Shown here piece after piece: positions 46,925-55,986 of a DNA stretch of 64,000 nucleotides (positions are counted from its first letter, which is position 1; each line of letters starts with the position of its first letter). The notes under the pieces are model-generated. The model was not told the DNA's origin, made no database searches, and saw only the letters and a list, made by a program, of their open reading frames with translations. The position numbers were made by a program, and so were the translations under genes. Source of the DNA: NCEH01 sp043195125 (lineage in GTDB: Bacteria; Pseudomonadota; Alphaproteobacteria; Rhizobiales; Xanthobacteraceae); assembly GCF_043195125.1 (NCBI RefSeq), contig NZ_JBAFWR010000007.1, one strand, 5' to 3'.

Positions 46925-47719
46925 ATGCGCCAGTACCACGACCTTCTTCTGCGCATTTTGAGCGAGGGCGTCCGCAAGGAGGACCGCACCGGCACCGGCA
47001 CGCTCTCCGTGTTCGGTCACCAGATGCGCTTCGACCTAGCCGAGGGCTTTCCCCTGGTTACCACCAAGAAACTGCACCTCAAATCCATCGTGCATGAGTT
47101 GCTCTGGTTTTTGGCTGGCGACACAAACATCAGATATCTCAAGGAAAACGGCGTTTCCATCTGGGACGAATGGGCGGATGCAAACGGCGATCTCGGCCCC
47201 GTTTACGGCCATCAGTGGCGCTCCTGGCCGACCCCGGAAGGGGGCGTGATCGACCAGATCGCCCAAGTGGTCTCCGACATTAAGCGCAATCCGGATTCTC
47301 GGCGCTTGATCGTAACCGCATGGAATCCGTCAGACGTGCCGAAGATGGCTCTGCCGCCGTGCCATTGCCTCTTTCAGTTTTATGTCGCGGATGGCAAACT
47401 TTCTTGCCAGATGTACCAGCGCTCTGCCGACGTTTTTCTTGGCGTTCCTTTCAATATTGCATCCTACGCTCTATTGACGGCGATGGTCGCGCAGGTAGCG
47501 GGCTTGAAAGCTGGCGATTTCGTTCATACGTTCGGTGATGTTCACCTCTATTCCAACCATGTGGAGCAGGCGCAGGAGCAATTGTCCCGTCCCCTCCGCC
47601 CCCTCCCGCGTCTGGTGCTGAACCCGCGGGTGCGTGATATCTTCGCGTTCCGCTATGAAGACGTGGCGATCGAGGGATATAATCCGCACCCTGCCATCAA
47701 GGCCCCCGTTGCCGTATGA
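46925..47719 (+). CDS. thyA: Thymidylate synthase
   Basis: ThyA methylates dUMP to dTMP using methylene-THF. The 264-residue protein matches the E. coli length and shows RTGTGTLSVFGHQMRFDL, FLAGDTNIRYLKENGVSIWDEWA, the catalytic cysteine in MALPPCHCLFQF, and FGDVHLYSNHVEQAQEQL. The ATG at 46925 begins MRQYHDLLLRIL with GGAGAAG upstream; an earlier in-frame codon at 46904 adds residues outside the family. It is divergent from thiC. folA (dihydrofolate reductase), often next door, is not seen. Confidence 0.97.
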   Translation: MRQYHDLLLRILSEGVRKEDRTGTGTLSVFGHQMRFDLAEGFPLVTTKKLHLKSIVHELLWFLAGDTNIRYLKENGVSIWDEWADANGDLGPVYGHQWRSWPTPEGGVIDQIAQVVSDIKRNPDSRRLIVTAWNPSDVPKMALPPCHCLFQFYVADGKLSCQMYQRSADVFLGVPFNIASYALLTAMVAQVAGLKAGDFVHTFGDVHLYSNHVEQAQEQLSRPLRPLPRLVLNPRVRDIFAFRYEDVAIEGYNPHPAIKAPVAV

Positions 47720-47808
47720 TGTGCGGCTTCACGGCCTTGTGTAACGCCTTGCCGTAACTTTGGCGCCTCGCTTTGCGTATCTTGAGCGATAGCGAGAGAA
47801 TACGCCCC

Positions 47809-48699
47809 ATGGCCCTGTTTCACGAACGTAATGGCAAATTCAGCCCGGAACTCACCCTCTCTCTTCTTGGAGCGGTGGTGCCGGTACTCTGGCTGGCGGG
47901 CTGGGCGCTGGCGGGGGACCTTGGCGGGCGGCCGGTCGCGGCAGCGATCCATTTCACCGGCCTGTGGGCCGTGCGTTTCCTACTGGTGAGCCTCGCCGTC
48001 ACCCCCGTGCGACGCCTCTTCCAATGGCCGAAGCTGGTACTGGCACGCCGCAATCTCGGTCTTGCGGCCCTCTTCTATGCCGCCTTGCATCTCGGATTGT
48101 TCGTGGCCGATCAAGGCTATAGCTTCACGGCGGCAGGGCGTGAGATCGTCTTGCGCTTCTATCTCACCATCGGGGCGGTGGCGGTTGCCTTGCTGCTGGC
48201 GCTTGGCGGAACATCCTTTGACCGCATCATTCGCCGCATGGGGGCGAAGCGTTGGAATGCGCTGCATGCCAGCGTCTATGCCGTTGCAATCCTTGCCATT
48301 GCTCATTTTCTGATCCAGTCGAAGCTGGACGTGACCGAGGCCGTCATGATGGGCGGCCTGCTGATCGTGCTGTTCGCCTATCGCATCGTCTTCCACTTCA
48401 CGAATCGTGTCGGGCCAATGGCTTTCGCCGCCGTAACGATTGTTAGCGCCGCGCTGACGGCGCTTGGCGAAGTGGCATGGTACGGGGTGCTCACCGGCGT
48501 GGACCCCTGGCTGGTTGCGGCAGCGAATTTTCAGCCGCAGCTTGGGGTTAGCCCCGCCGGCTGGGTGCTGGCCGCCGGTTTGTCGCTGGCTCTGGCGGCG
48601 GCGGTGCGACAGACGCTGTTTCCGTCTGCAAAGACCGTCCGGGCCGGCAAACAATCCGGCACGAAAGTGTCACCCCCCAAGTCCAGACTCGCCGGCTAA
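47809..48699 (+). CDS. msrQ: MsrQ, heme-binding membrane subunit of the MsrPQ system
   Basis: MsrQ passes electrons from the quinone pool to the periplasmic methionine sulfoxide reductase MsrP. The 296-residue protein has about six TM helices; AIHFTGLWAVRFLLVSLAVTPV and a helix LFYAALHLGLFVADQ give heme-ligating His, with others in LHASVYAVAILAIAHFLIQ and FRIVFHF-like segments. It is longer than the 211-residue E. coli form, with an extra C-terminal part of about 90 residues, including a probable further membrane segment. msrP is not adjacent on either side. Confidence 0.85.
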   Translation: MALFHERNGKFSPELTLSLLGAVVPVLWLAGWALAGDLGGRPVAAAIHFTGLWAVRFLLVSLAVTPVRRLFQWPKLVLARRNLGLAALFYAALHLGLFVADQGYSFTAAGREIVLRFYLTIGAVAVALLLALGGTSFDRIIRRMGAKRWNALHASVYAVAILAIAHFLIQSKLDVTEAVMMGGLLIVLFAYRIVFHFTNRVGPMAFAAVTIVSAALTALGEVAWYGVLTGVDPWLVAAANFQPQLGVSPAGWVLAAGLSLALAAAVRQTLFPSAKTVRAGKQSGTKVSPPKSRLAG

Positions 48700-48768
48700 C
48701 CCCCTTCGCTGTCCGTTCCCGCTCTCCCCCCGATCAGCTAAGCTGAGCGGCGAGCATGGGGGTGGGAC

Positions 48769-49503
48769 ATGAATGCGAAAATCAAGGGTATTCTATGGTG
48801 GGTGTGCCTTGTCGTGGCGCCGCTTATTCTTGCCAGCGCCGAGCTTTTCCATCCGTCGGGCTTCACGAGGAGTCCCGGCATGTATGCCTATCTTTGTACG
48901 TCCCAGCCGTTTGATCCGCGCTACTGGGCGCTTGGTTATTTCGGGCCGACCTGGTGGTTCACCATGCACATGATCCAGCTTCCCATGCTGGGGCTGGTGT
49001 CGGTGGGATTATGGATGGCTGTGGAGGGGATTGAGGAGGGCCTCGCCTGTCTCGCGGCCTGGGTGTCGCGCGTCGCCACCTTCATATTTTTGATCTGCTA
49101 CACGGCGCTTGATTCCATCGGCGGCATCGGGCTCGGCCGCAGCATGCTGAACATCGACGCCATGCGCGCGGCGGGAAAACTGACGCCAGAGCAAGCCCAG
49201 GGCGCGATCGCGCTGCTCAATGAAGATTGGGTGGATCCGTGGGTCGGCGGTGTCGGGTCCGTCATCAGCCTCACGGGCTCCTGGATGGTCCTTCTCGCCG
49301 CGGTGAGCGTCGCCCTTGCCCTCCACCTCACGCGCCGGGCCCCATGGCCCTCCCTTATTCTGCTGATTGCGTTCGGTTGGGAGATCCAGACGTCGCACGC
49401 CAGCCCCCATGGGCCCATAGGCTTCCTGTTTTTGGCGCTTGCGGCCGCGTGGATTCGCTTGGCCGGGGCGGCACCGGCACGCAGGGGGCTTGCGGCGGCC
49501 TGA
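48769..49503 (+). CDS. Hypothetical multi-pass membrane protein
   Basis: A 244-residue protein with about six TM helices (e.g. GILWWVCLVVAPLILASAEL, MLGLVSVGLWMAVEGIEEGL and SWMVLLAAVSVALALHL), which I cannot assign. Distinct features are a conserved-looking luminal stretch FHPSGFTRSPGMYAYLCTSQ and a Gly-rich helix DSIGGIGLGRSMLNIDAM. There is a short soluble helix AAGKLTPEQAQGAIALLNED. It follows msrQ by 69 bases on the same strand. No enzymatic motif is visible. Confidence 0.7.
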   Translation: MNAKIKGILWWVCLVVAPLILASAELFHPSGFTRSPGMYAYLCTSQPFDPRYWALGYFGPTWWFTMHMIQLPMLGLVSVGLWMAVEGIEEGLACLAAWVSRVATFIFLICYTALDSIGGIGLGRSMLNIDAMRAAGKLTPEQAQGAIALLNEDWVDPWVGGVGSVISLTGSWMVLLAAVSVALALHLTRRAPWPSLILLIAFGWEIQTSHASPHGPIGFLFLALAAAWIRLAGAAPARRGLAAA

Positions 49504-49508
49504 AACGT

Positions 49509-50423
49509 TCAGGCGGCAATCTCACCCATCAGGTCTTCCAGAGCCTCATAGGGAGTCGTGTGCGGCCACTCCGCCATCTGGTGGCGAAACCAAGTCTCCT
49601 GCCGCTTGGCATAGCGGCGGGTGTCGGTCTGGCCCTCCGTAACCGCTTGGGAACGGGAGATATCGCCGGCGAGATGCCGCATCATCGCGGGCACGCCGCA
49701 GGCCTTGAGGAGCGGCCGGTCGGCAGGCAGCCGGCGTTCGGCGAGCCGTTCGACCTCTTCCAGGGCACCGCCCTCCATCATCACCTCGAAGCGCCGGTCG
49801 ATCTGGCGCCGCAGAATGTCTCGATCCAGCTGAAGCACCCGCTTCACCAGCCCCTCCGGGGGCAGGGCGGGCGGCTGGATAGAGCGCTGCCACGCGCTGA
49901 GCGACTTCCCCGTCGCTTCAACAACTTCGAGCGCGCGTAGGATGCGCTGACGATCGTTGGGCGCCAGGCGGAACGCGGTTTCGGGATCCAGCGTGGCAAG
50001 GCGGCTGTGCAGCACGTGCGCGCTCTCGCCTTCCGCCATGGTCCGGATCGCCATCCGCATCTCTGCCGGGATCGGCGGAATGGCGACAAGGCCTTGGGTC
50101 AGGGCCCGAAAATACAGGCCAGTGCCGCCGATGACGATCGGCAGCCGATCCACCGCCCGCGTCGCCCCTATGGCGGCGATCACATCGCCGAGCCAGCGGC
50201 CCACGGAATAATCGTCCATCGCGTCAGCATGGCCGTAAAGCCGGTGGTCGGCGCGAGCCTCCTCCTCGGCGCTGGGCCGCGCGGTGAGGATTCGCAGATC
50301 GCGGTATACCTGCATCGAATCCGCATTGATCACCACGCCGCCCGTGCGCTCGGCGAGAGCCAGCGCCACCGCGGACTTGCCGCTGGCCGTTGGACCTGCG
50401 ATGAGCACCGCTGACGGTTTCAA
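49509..50423 (-). CDS. miaA: tRNA dimethylallyltransferase (MiaA)
   Basis: MiaA adds a dimethylallyl group to A37 of tRNAs reading UNN codons. The 304-residue protein has the P-loop LIAGPTASGKSAVALALAER, the DMAPP/Tyr loop INADSMQVYRDLRILTARPS, VIGGTGLYFRALTQG and NDRQRILRALEVVEATGKS. The start is a TTG at 50423, preceded by GAGGAAAGC; ATG starts further out at 50483 would add an unrelated leader overlapping serB. It is divergent from serB by only 21 bases. Confidence 0.93.
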   Translation of the reverse strand: MKPSAVLIAGPTASGKSAVALALAERTGGVVINADSMQVYRDLRILTARPSAEEEARADHRLYGHADAMDDYSVGRWLGDVIAAIGATRAVDRLPIVIGGTGLYFRALTQGLVAIPPIPAEMRMAIRTMAEGESAHVLHSRLATLDPETAFRLAPNDRQRILRALEVVEATGKSLSAWQRSIQPPALPPEGLVKRVLQLDRDILRRQIDRRFEVMMEGGALEEVERLAERRLPADRPLLKACGVPAMMRHLAGDISRSQAVTEGQTDTRRYAKRQETWFRHQMAEWPHTTPYEALEDLMGEIAA

Positions 50424-50444
50424 GCTTTCCTCATTGGACAGACC

Positions 50445-51344
50445 ATGGTGTATGTCGCGACACTTATCGCAAATCCTTCTCACGCCACCTTAACGCGCGA
50501 CATGATTCACGCCGCGCGGTCCGTCCTGCCCGGCGCGGAGGAAGAGCGCATCCTCGCGGCCGAGGTGGCCGTGGACATTCCGTTCGATCCTGAACTTGGG
50601 GCAGATACCCGCCTTCTTGCCGATGGCGTGCGCGCCGCCCTTGCCGGCGCGCCGATCGACGTGGTGGTGCAGCTCGCCGCGGCGCGGCGCAAGAGATTGT
50701 TCATCGCCGACATGGATTCCACCATGATCGGCCAAGAGTGCATTGATGAACTCGCGGACGTCATCGGCATCAAGGCGCACGTGGCTGCGATCACCGAACG
50801 GGCGATGCGCGGCGAGATCGCATTTGAACCGGCACTGCGCGAGCGTGTGGCCTTGTTGAAAGGCTTGCCGGCGCAGGTGGTGGACGAGGTTTTGCGCAGC
50901 CGCATTTCCTTGACGCCGGGCGGCGCGGAATTGGTCGCCACCATGAAGGCGAACGGAGCCTATACGGCGCTCGTTTCCGGTGGGTTCACCCTGTTCACCG
51001 ATGCGGTCGCGGGCATGCTGGGATTTGACGAGAACCGTGCCAATCGCCTGCTGATCGAGGCGGACCAGTTCTCAGGCCTCGTGGAGGAGCCGATTCTCGG
51101 CCGCGACGCCAAGACCGCATCCCTCGTCGAGCTGCGGGACCGGCTTCATCTGTCTCCCTCCGAGACCCTGGCGGTGGGCGATGGCGCAAACGATCTCGGA
51201 ATGCTGGGGGAGGCTGGCCTCGGTGTCGCGTTCCACGCCAAGCCGAAGGTGGCGGAGGCGGCCCACGCACGCATCGATCACGGGGATCTCACCGCCCTGC
51301 TGTATCTTCAGGGTTATTCCGCGGAAGAGATCCGCCATCCCTGA
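50445..51344 (+). CDS. serB: Phosphoserine phosphatase
   Basis: SerB carries out the last step of serine synthesis. The 299-residue protein has an N-terminal ACT-like region (residues 1-75), then the HAD phosphatase: nucleophile motif IADMDSTMIGQECIDELA, motif II YTALVSGGFTLF and motif IV ETLAVGDGANDLGMLGEAG. The length fits the long, ACT-containing form. Divergent from miaA with a 21-base gap, so its promoter must overlap the miaA coding start or lie inside it. A bidirectional terminator follows at 51365. Confidence 0.95.
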   Translation: MVYVATLIANPSHATLTRDMIHAARSVLPGAEEERILAAEVAVDIPFDPELGADTRLLADGVRAALAGAPIDVVVQLAAARRKRLFIADMDSTMIGQECIDELADVIGIKAHVAAITERAMRGEIAFEPALRERVALLKGLPAQVVDEVLRSRISLTPGGAELVATMKANGAYTALVSGGFTLFTDAVAGMLGFDENRANRLLIEADQFSGLVEEPILGRDAKTASLVELRDRLHLSPSETLAVGDGANDLGMLGEAGLGVAFHAKPKVAEAAHARIDHGDLTALLYLQGYSAEEIRHP

Positions 51345-51364
51345 GCCGGTTCGCGGCTCATGCG

Positions 51365-51395
51365 GAAAAAAAGGCCCGGTGTTTCCGGGCCTTTT
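51365..51395. terminator. Bidirectional intrinsic terminator between serB and degP
   Basis: AAGGCCCGG, loop TGTTT and CCGGGCCTT are flanked by AAAAAAA on the left and TTTTGTTT on the right. The hairpin ends serB on the plus strand and the Do protease gene on the minus strand. Confidence 0.92.
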
Positions 51396-51412
51396 GTTTG
51401 TGAAAGTGGCCG

Positions 51413-52921
51413 CTAGTTCAGCGGGATCGCGGCGAACTGAACCTGCCCATCGGCGTCGGAGATCAGGAGCAGGGCGGATTTCTTCCCGTCCTTCTTCAGC
51501 CCGTCGACGCGCTTCTGGACATCGTCCGGGCTTGAGACCGCTTCCTGACCCACCTCAACCACGATCTGCCCGGGCTTGAGACCCTTCTCGGCGGCGGGGG
51601 AATTGCGGTCCACGTTCAGGATCACGACGCCTTTGACGGTGTCCTTGATTTTGAAGCGCTTGCGCAGGTCATCGCTCATCGGGGCGAGTTCCAGGCCGAG
51701 CGACTTCTTCGCTTCGGGTTTCACCGCATCCGTGGGGGTCTTGGCGACAGCGGCGGCCTTCTCGTCCTCAGGCATGCGCGCGATTTTGAGGCGCAAGGTT
51801 TCTTCCTTGCCTTTGCGCACCACCACCACATCGACTTCCTTGTCCACCGCCGTGTCCGCGACGAGACGGGGAAGATCGCGCATTTCCTTCACGTCCTTGC
51901 CGTCGAAACGCACCACGACATCGCCGGCCTTGAGGCCGGCCTTCGCCGCCGGCCCGCCATCGTTGACGCCGCCCACCAGCGCGCCGCGCGACTTGCCGAG
52001 GCCGAGGCTCTCGGCGATCTCGTCGGTGACGCTCTGAATGCGCACGCCAATCCAGCCGCGACGCACTTCCTTGAACTGTTCGAGCTGGGCGATCACCGGC
52101 GTGGCGGTGGAGGCGGGCACGGCGAAACCGATGCCGATGGAGCCGCCCGACGGCGAGATAATCGCCGTATTGATGCCGATGACCTCACCATCCATGTTGA
52201 ACAGCGGTCCGCCGGAATTGCCGCGGTTGATGGCGGCGTCGGTCTGGAGGAAGTTGTCGTAGGGGCCGGCATTGATGTTGCGGTTGCGCGCGGACACCAC
52301 ACCGACGGTGAGGGTGCCGCCGAGGCCGAAGGGATTGCCGATGGCCATCACCCAGTCGCCCACCCGCATCTTGTCGGAATCGCCGAATTTCACCGAGGTC
52401 AGTGGCTTGTCTGGCTTCACGCGCAGCAGGGCGAGGTCGGTCTTGGTGTCGCGTCCCACCAGCTCGGCCTTGAGCTTCGAGCCGTCGTTGAAATTGGCAT
52501 AGATCTCGTCGGCGTCGGCGATGACGTGATTGTTGGTCACGATCAGGCCCGACGGATCGATAACGAAGCCGGAGCCAAGCGAGGAGACCTTGCGGCCGCG
52601 CCCACCCTCGCGGCCCTCTCCGTTCTGGTCGCCGTCCTGCTGTTGCCGACGCTTGAAGAATTCGTCGAAGAAATCCTCGAACGGCGATCCCGGCGGCAAT
52701 TGCGGGGTCGGCACACTGCGCGAGGCAGCGACATTCTGCGAGGTGGAGATGTTCACCACCGCGTCCATGACCTTCTCAGCCACGTCGGCGACGGTGTCGG
52801 GGCCTTTGCCGGGAGCCGCGAGGGACGGCGCAGACCAAGCGAACGGCGCCGCCAGGGCCACCGCAAGCAGCGGCATCTTCAGCGCGGACACTAGGCGAGC
52901 GGACATGAAGCGAGCGGACAT
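51413..52921 (-). CDS. degP: Do/HtrA-family periplasmic serine endoprotease
   Basis: A 502-residue DegP-like protease. The signal region (MPLLAVALAAPFAWSAPSLAAP) suggests periplasmic export, followed by a Pro/Gln-rich linker (about residues 71-112). The trypsin-like triad is His132 (VTNNHVIADADE), Asp162 (TKTDLALLRV) and Ser236 (INRGNSGGPLFN). Two PDZ domains fill residues about 275-500 (GWIGVRIQSVTDE and LELAPMSDDLRKRF). The start ATG at 52921 is used; 52906 is an in-frame alternative. It lies just behind DUF2065-hflC-hflK on the same strand, a common order in Rhizobiales linking membrane and periplasmic quality control. Confidence 0.95.
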   Translation of the reverse strand: MSARFMSARLVSALKMPLLAVALAAPFAWSAPSLAAPGKGPDTVADVAEKVMDAVVNISTSQNVAASRSVPTPQLPPGSPFEDFFDEFFKRRQQQDGDQNGEGREGGRGRKVSSLGSGFVIDPSGLIVTNNHVIADADEIYANFNDGSKLKAELVGRDTKTDLALLRVKPDKPLTSVKFGDSDKMRVGDWVMAIGNPFGLGGTLTVGVVSARNRNINAGPYDNFLQTDAAINRGNSGGPLFNMDGEVIGINTAIISPSGGSIGIGFAVPASTATPVIAQLEQFKEVRRGWIGVRIQSVTDEIAESLGLGKSRGALVGGVNDGGPAAKAGLKAGDVVVRFDGKDVKEMRDLPRLVADTAVDKEVDVVVVRKGKEETLRLKIARMPEDEKAAAVAKTPTDAVKPEAKKSLGLELAPMSDDLRKRFKIKDTVKGVVILNVDRNSPAAEKGLKPGQIVVEVGQEAVSSPDDVQKRVDGLKKDGKKSALLLISDADGQVQFAAIPLN

Positions 52922-53046
52922 GGCCTCTCCTCAGGGGCGGAGCAAATGGGAACCGGGCGAACCGCACCAAACCACGGCGGATATTACGCCTCGCCTGCCA
53001 ATGCGGCGGAAACGCGACGCCACGTAAGCGGGGCCGCGCTGTTACT

Positions 53047-53232
53047 CTATCCGCGCACCAACCAGACCAGGATGACCCCGACCGCGCCGGCGACGAGCCC
53101 GGCGATGCGGACGGGCGTCTCCGGCGCTTGCAGGACCGCCTTTATGGCGCTGCGCCACGCCGCCGGAAAGGCGGCGAGGCAAAGACCCTCGATGACGAGG
53201 ACCAGACCGAGAGCGGCGACCAGATCGCGCAT
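53047..53232 (-). CDS. DUF2065 small membrane protein
   Basis: A 61-residue protein, largely two TM helices: LVAALGLVLVIEGLCLAAFP and RIAGLVAGAVGVILVWLVRG. The central PAAWRSAIKAVLQAPETPVR and the E/G pattern match DUF2065, which is typically encoded right after hflC in alphaproteobacteria. The gap to hflC is 17 bases. It may be a cofactor of the HflKC complex, but that is only inferred from context. Confidence 0.88.
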   Translation of the reverse strand: MRDLVAALGLVLVIEGLCLAAFPAAWRSAIKAVLQAPETPVRIAGLVAGAVGVILVWLVRG

Positions 53233-53249
53233 CGACCCCCGCGCCGCGA

Positions 53250-54197
53250 TCAGCGTGCGGGCGCCGGCTGAGCCGGCGCGGCGGCTCCGCCGATCGGGGC
53301 CGCAGGCGTGGGCACAGGCTTGCCGCCATTGCCGAACGGATCGACGAAATAGCGGAAGAAGGTCGAATCCGGGCTCACCAGAAGACGCGTGTCGCCAGGC
53401 TTGAGGCTCGTCTCATAAGCTTGCATCGAGCGATAGAAGGCGAAGAAATCCGGATCGCGCCCGAAGGCATCGGCGAAGATCGCGTTGCGTTCCGCATCGC
53501 CCTGGCCACGCAGCTGCTCGCCGCGCGAGGTCGCCTCGGCCACCACGATGGTGGCTTCCCGCTCGGCGCGCGACCGCAGGCGCTGGGCGGCCTCCGCACC
53601 CTGGGCGCGAATTTCCGCAGCTTCCCGCTGACGTTCCGTCTGCATGCGCTGGAACACCGCCTGGCTGTTCGCCTCGGGCAAGTCGGCGCGGCGAATGCGG
53701 ACATCAACGACGACGATGCCGAAGTTGGACGCTTCGCGATTCACCTGCTCCGCGATCCGGCGCATCAGGCCCTCGCGATCGTCACGCACAACGCTGGTGA
53801 AGGTGCTTTCGCCCAGCACGCGCCGCAGCGACGAGTTGAGCACGGTCGCGAGCCTGGAATTGGCGCCCTCGATGGTGCCCACCGCCTGATAGAAGCGCAG
53901 CGGATTAGAGATGCGATAGCGCGCGAAAGCGTCCACGACCAAGCGCTTCTGGTCGGAGGCGATCACCTCCTGGGACGGATTCTCCAAATCGAGGATGCGC
54001 TTGTCCAGATAGACCACGCTGTCGATGAAGGGGATCTTCCAGTGCAAGCCGGGCGTGGTGATGGGCGTTAAGGGGTCACCCAGCCGCAGCACCAGCGCCT
54101 GCTGGGTCTGGTTGACGATGAAAGCCGAGGAATACAGGCCGATCAGCACGATCACTGCGATGACGGCAAGGACGCCGCCGAGAACGGGATTTTTCAT
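53250..54197 (-). CDS. hflC: HflC, SPFH-domain membrane protease modulator
   Basis: HflC with HflK forms a large SPFH cage in the inner membrane that regulates FtsH. The 315-residue protein has one N-terminal TM helix (VLAVIAVIVLIGLYSSAFIV), the SPFH domain (FARYRISNPLRFYQAVGTIE, RADLPEANSQAVFQRMQTER) and a C-terminal Ala/Pro tail. Its first bases overlap the end of hflK by four (54194-54197), so the two are translationally coupled. Confidence 0.95.
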   Translation of the reverse strand: MKNPVLGGVLAVIAVIVLIGLYSSAFIVNQTQQALVLRLGDPLTPITTPGLHWKIPFIDSVVYLDKRILDLENPSQEVIASDQKRLVVDAFARYRISNPLRFYQAVGTIEGANSRLATVLNSSLRRVLGESTFTSVVRDDREGLMRRIAEQVNREASNFGIVVVDVRIRRADLPEANSQAVFQRMQTERQREAAEIRAQGAEAAQRLRSRAEREATIVVAEATSRGEQLRGQGDAERNAIFADAFGRDPDFFAFYRSMQAYETSLKPGDTRLLVSPDSTFFRYFVDPFGNGGKPVPTPAAPIGGAAAPAQPAPAR

Positions 54198-55330
54198 CGG
54201 GCGGCTCCTTGGGGCTGTGTGGTGCCCTGCGGCGCCGTGGTTCTGCGTCCGATGTCGCCGAGCGGTAGAACCGGCACGACGCCCCCTTCGCGCGCGGTGG
54301 AATTCTGATCCACCAGCACCTTGTCCATGCCGCCGAGCACCCGCTCCATGGTCTCAAAATACATGCGCTGGCGCGTCACGTCCTTCGCCTTCACATACTG
54401 CTCGTAGATGCTGAGGAAGCGCTCGGCCTGGCCGCGGGCCTCAACGACGGTGCGCTCGCGATAGGCTTGCGCCGCATTGTCGATCTGCGCCGCCTGTCCA
54501 CGCGCCTCAGGAAGCACCCGGTTGGCGTAGGTTTGCGCCTCGTTCTGAGCGCGCTCGGCATCGGCGCGCGCGGCCTGGACGTCGCGGAACGAGTCGATGA
54601 CCTGCGAGGGCGGATCAACCTTTTGCATCTGCACCTGGGTGATCTGCACACCGGCGCCATAGCTGTCGAGGGTGCGCTGCATGAGATCGTGCACATCCTG
54701 CTCGATCGTCTGGCGCGCGCCGGTGAGGATGGGCTGGATGTTGGTACGACCGATCACTTCGCGCATGGCGCTTTCGGCGACCGCCTTGATGGTGCCCTCG
54801 GGATTCTGGACGTTAAACAGGAACTTCTCGGCACTGCTGATGACCCAGAACACGGCGAAGTCCACGTCGACGATATTCTCGTCGCCGGTCAGCATCAGGC
54901 TTTCCTCAGGCACATCGCGCATCACGGTGCTGCCGCGGCGCGGGTCCTCTGTGAGGCGCATGCCGATGTCGAGCCGGTTCACGCGGGTCACCTTGGGGGT
55001 GATCACTGTCTCGATGGGATAGGGTAGGTGGTAATTCAGTCCCGGCTGGGTGATTTCTACAAACCGGCCGAAGCGGAGCACCACGCCCTGCTCGTCGGGC
55101 TCGACCCGGTAGAAACCGGAGAGCAGCCAGCCGGCCACGACCAGCGCCACCACGAGGATGGCGCCCTTGGTCCCCAGGGACCCCGGAAGCATGTTTTTTA
55201 GCCGATCCTGACCGCGCCGGATCAGGTCTTCAATGTCCGTCGGCGTTGGTCCCGAAGAGGAAGGCCCCGTACCCCAGGGACCGCGAGGCCCGCTTCCCCA
55301 TGGGCCACCGCCCTGATTCTTCCACGACAT
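54194..55330 (-). CDS. hflK: HflK, SPFH-domain membrane protease modulator
   Basis: The 378-residue partner of HflC. It has a Gly/Pro/Trp-rich N-terminus (SWKNQGGGPWGSGPRGPWG), one TM helix (LGTKGAILVVALVVAGWLL), then the SPFH region with ALNPEVDVDFAVFWVI-like strands and the helix QAAQIDNAAQAYRERTVV. The ATG at 55330 is used; the reading frame begins upstream at 55375 but the glycine-rich start is characteristic. hflK, hflC, DUF2065 and degP read in one direction. Confidence 0.95.
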   Translation of the reverse strand: MSWKNQGGGPWGSGPRGPWGTGPSSSGPTPTDIEDLIRRGQDRLKNMLPGSLGTKGAILVVALVVAGWLLSGFYRVEPDEQGVVLRFGRFVEITQPGLNYHLPYPIETVITPKVTRVNRLDIGMRLTEDPRRGSTVMRDVPEESLMLTGDENIVDVDFAVFWVISSAEKFLFNVQNPEGTIKAVAESAMREVIGRTNIQPILTGARQTIEQDVHDLMQRTLDSYGAGVQITQVQMQKVDPPSQVIDSFRDVQAARADAERAQNEAQTYANRVLPEARGQAAQIDNAAQAYRERTVVEARGQAERFLSIYEQYVKAKDVTRQRMYFETMERVLGGMDKVLVDQNSTAREGGVVPVLPLGDIGRRTTAPQGTTQPQGAAR

Positions 55331-55522
55331 CCGCCGTCTCCCGTTGGAGCGCCACACACGGGCGGTCCACCACAATCGAAACCGCCTGCGTCTTGAAGCT
55401 CCAACGACTCGCTCGTATGCGGGCCCGGATCATCTGACTGGCAGCGGGTTATAGAAAGGCACGCGCCACGTTTCAACGCAGCGCGTGCTTCACAAGAGAG
55501 TCAGATAGGAGGCCGACCAAGC

Positions 55523-55801
55523 TTACGCAACGGGAGTTCCGGTTGCTCCAGCGCGCTCGACGGAGCTTGAGGCGCGACTGGGTGCCGCATGGCCGCGGTA
55601 GTGATCGAGCACGAAGAGGCGGATCGCTGAAGACAAATTCCCCTGCGTACGCGACGAGTCGATGGTCGCGACAAGGTCAGACAATGTCAGGCGGCGACTG
55701 CTCGCGATTTCCTTCAAAGCGTCCCAGAACGCATCTTCGAGGCTCACGCTGGTTTTGTGACCGGCGATCACGATGGACCTTTTCACAACGGGGCTTTTCA
55801 T
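55523..55801 (-). CDS. Ribbon-helix-helix domain protein
   Basis: A 92-residue likely DNA-binding protein. The first 45 residues form the RHH: VVKRSIVIAGHKTSVSLEDAF (beta-strand) then WDALKEIASSRRLTLSDLVA. The C-terminal 35 residues are polar and Ala/Ser-rich. The start overlaps the stop of the DUF4169 gene by four bases, so the pair is coupled. In Rhizobiales this pair sits near fumC; the targets are unknown. Confidence 0.85.
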   Translation of the reverse strand: MKSPVVKRSIVIAGHKTSVSLEDAFWDALKEIASSRRLTLSDLVATIDSSRTQGNLSSAIRLFVLDHYRGHAAPSRASSSVERAGATGTPVA

Positions 55802-55986
55802 GTGTTTTCCCTCTTCGTGAGCAGATGACCTTCAAGACGCAGGGCTTTAATCCGCTGTTCTGCGGCCTCAGCTTCCCGCTCAGCTTTGGTGCGTCCGAAC
55901 CGTATCCGGTTCTCGGCGGCCTCAGCCTGCGCCTCGCTGCGTGCACGATCTTTTCGCGCACGCCGAAGATTCACGATCTCGCTCAC
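55798..55986 (-). CDS. DUF4169 small protein
   Basis: A 62-residue highly charged helical protein, starting at a GTG (55986) with GAGG six bases upstream. EIVNLRRARKDRARSEAQAE, AENRIRFGRTKAEREAEAAE and ALRLEGHLL are diagnostic of DUF4169. The length without the 37 upstream in-frame codons matches the family. It overlaps the RHH gene by four bases. It has no known enzyme activity. Confidence 0.85.
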   Translation of the reverse strand: MSEIVNLRRARKDRARSEAQAEAAENRIRFGRTKAEREAEAAEQRIKALRLEGHLLTKRENT

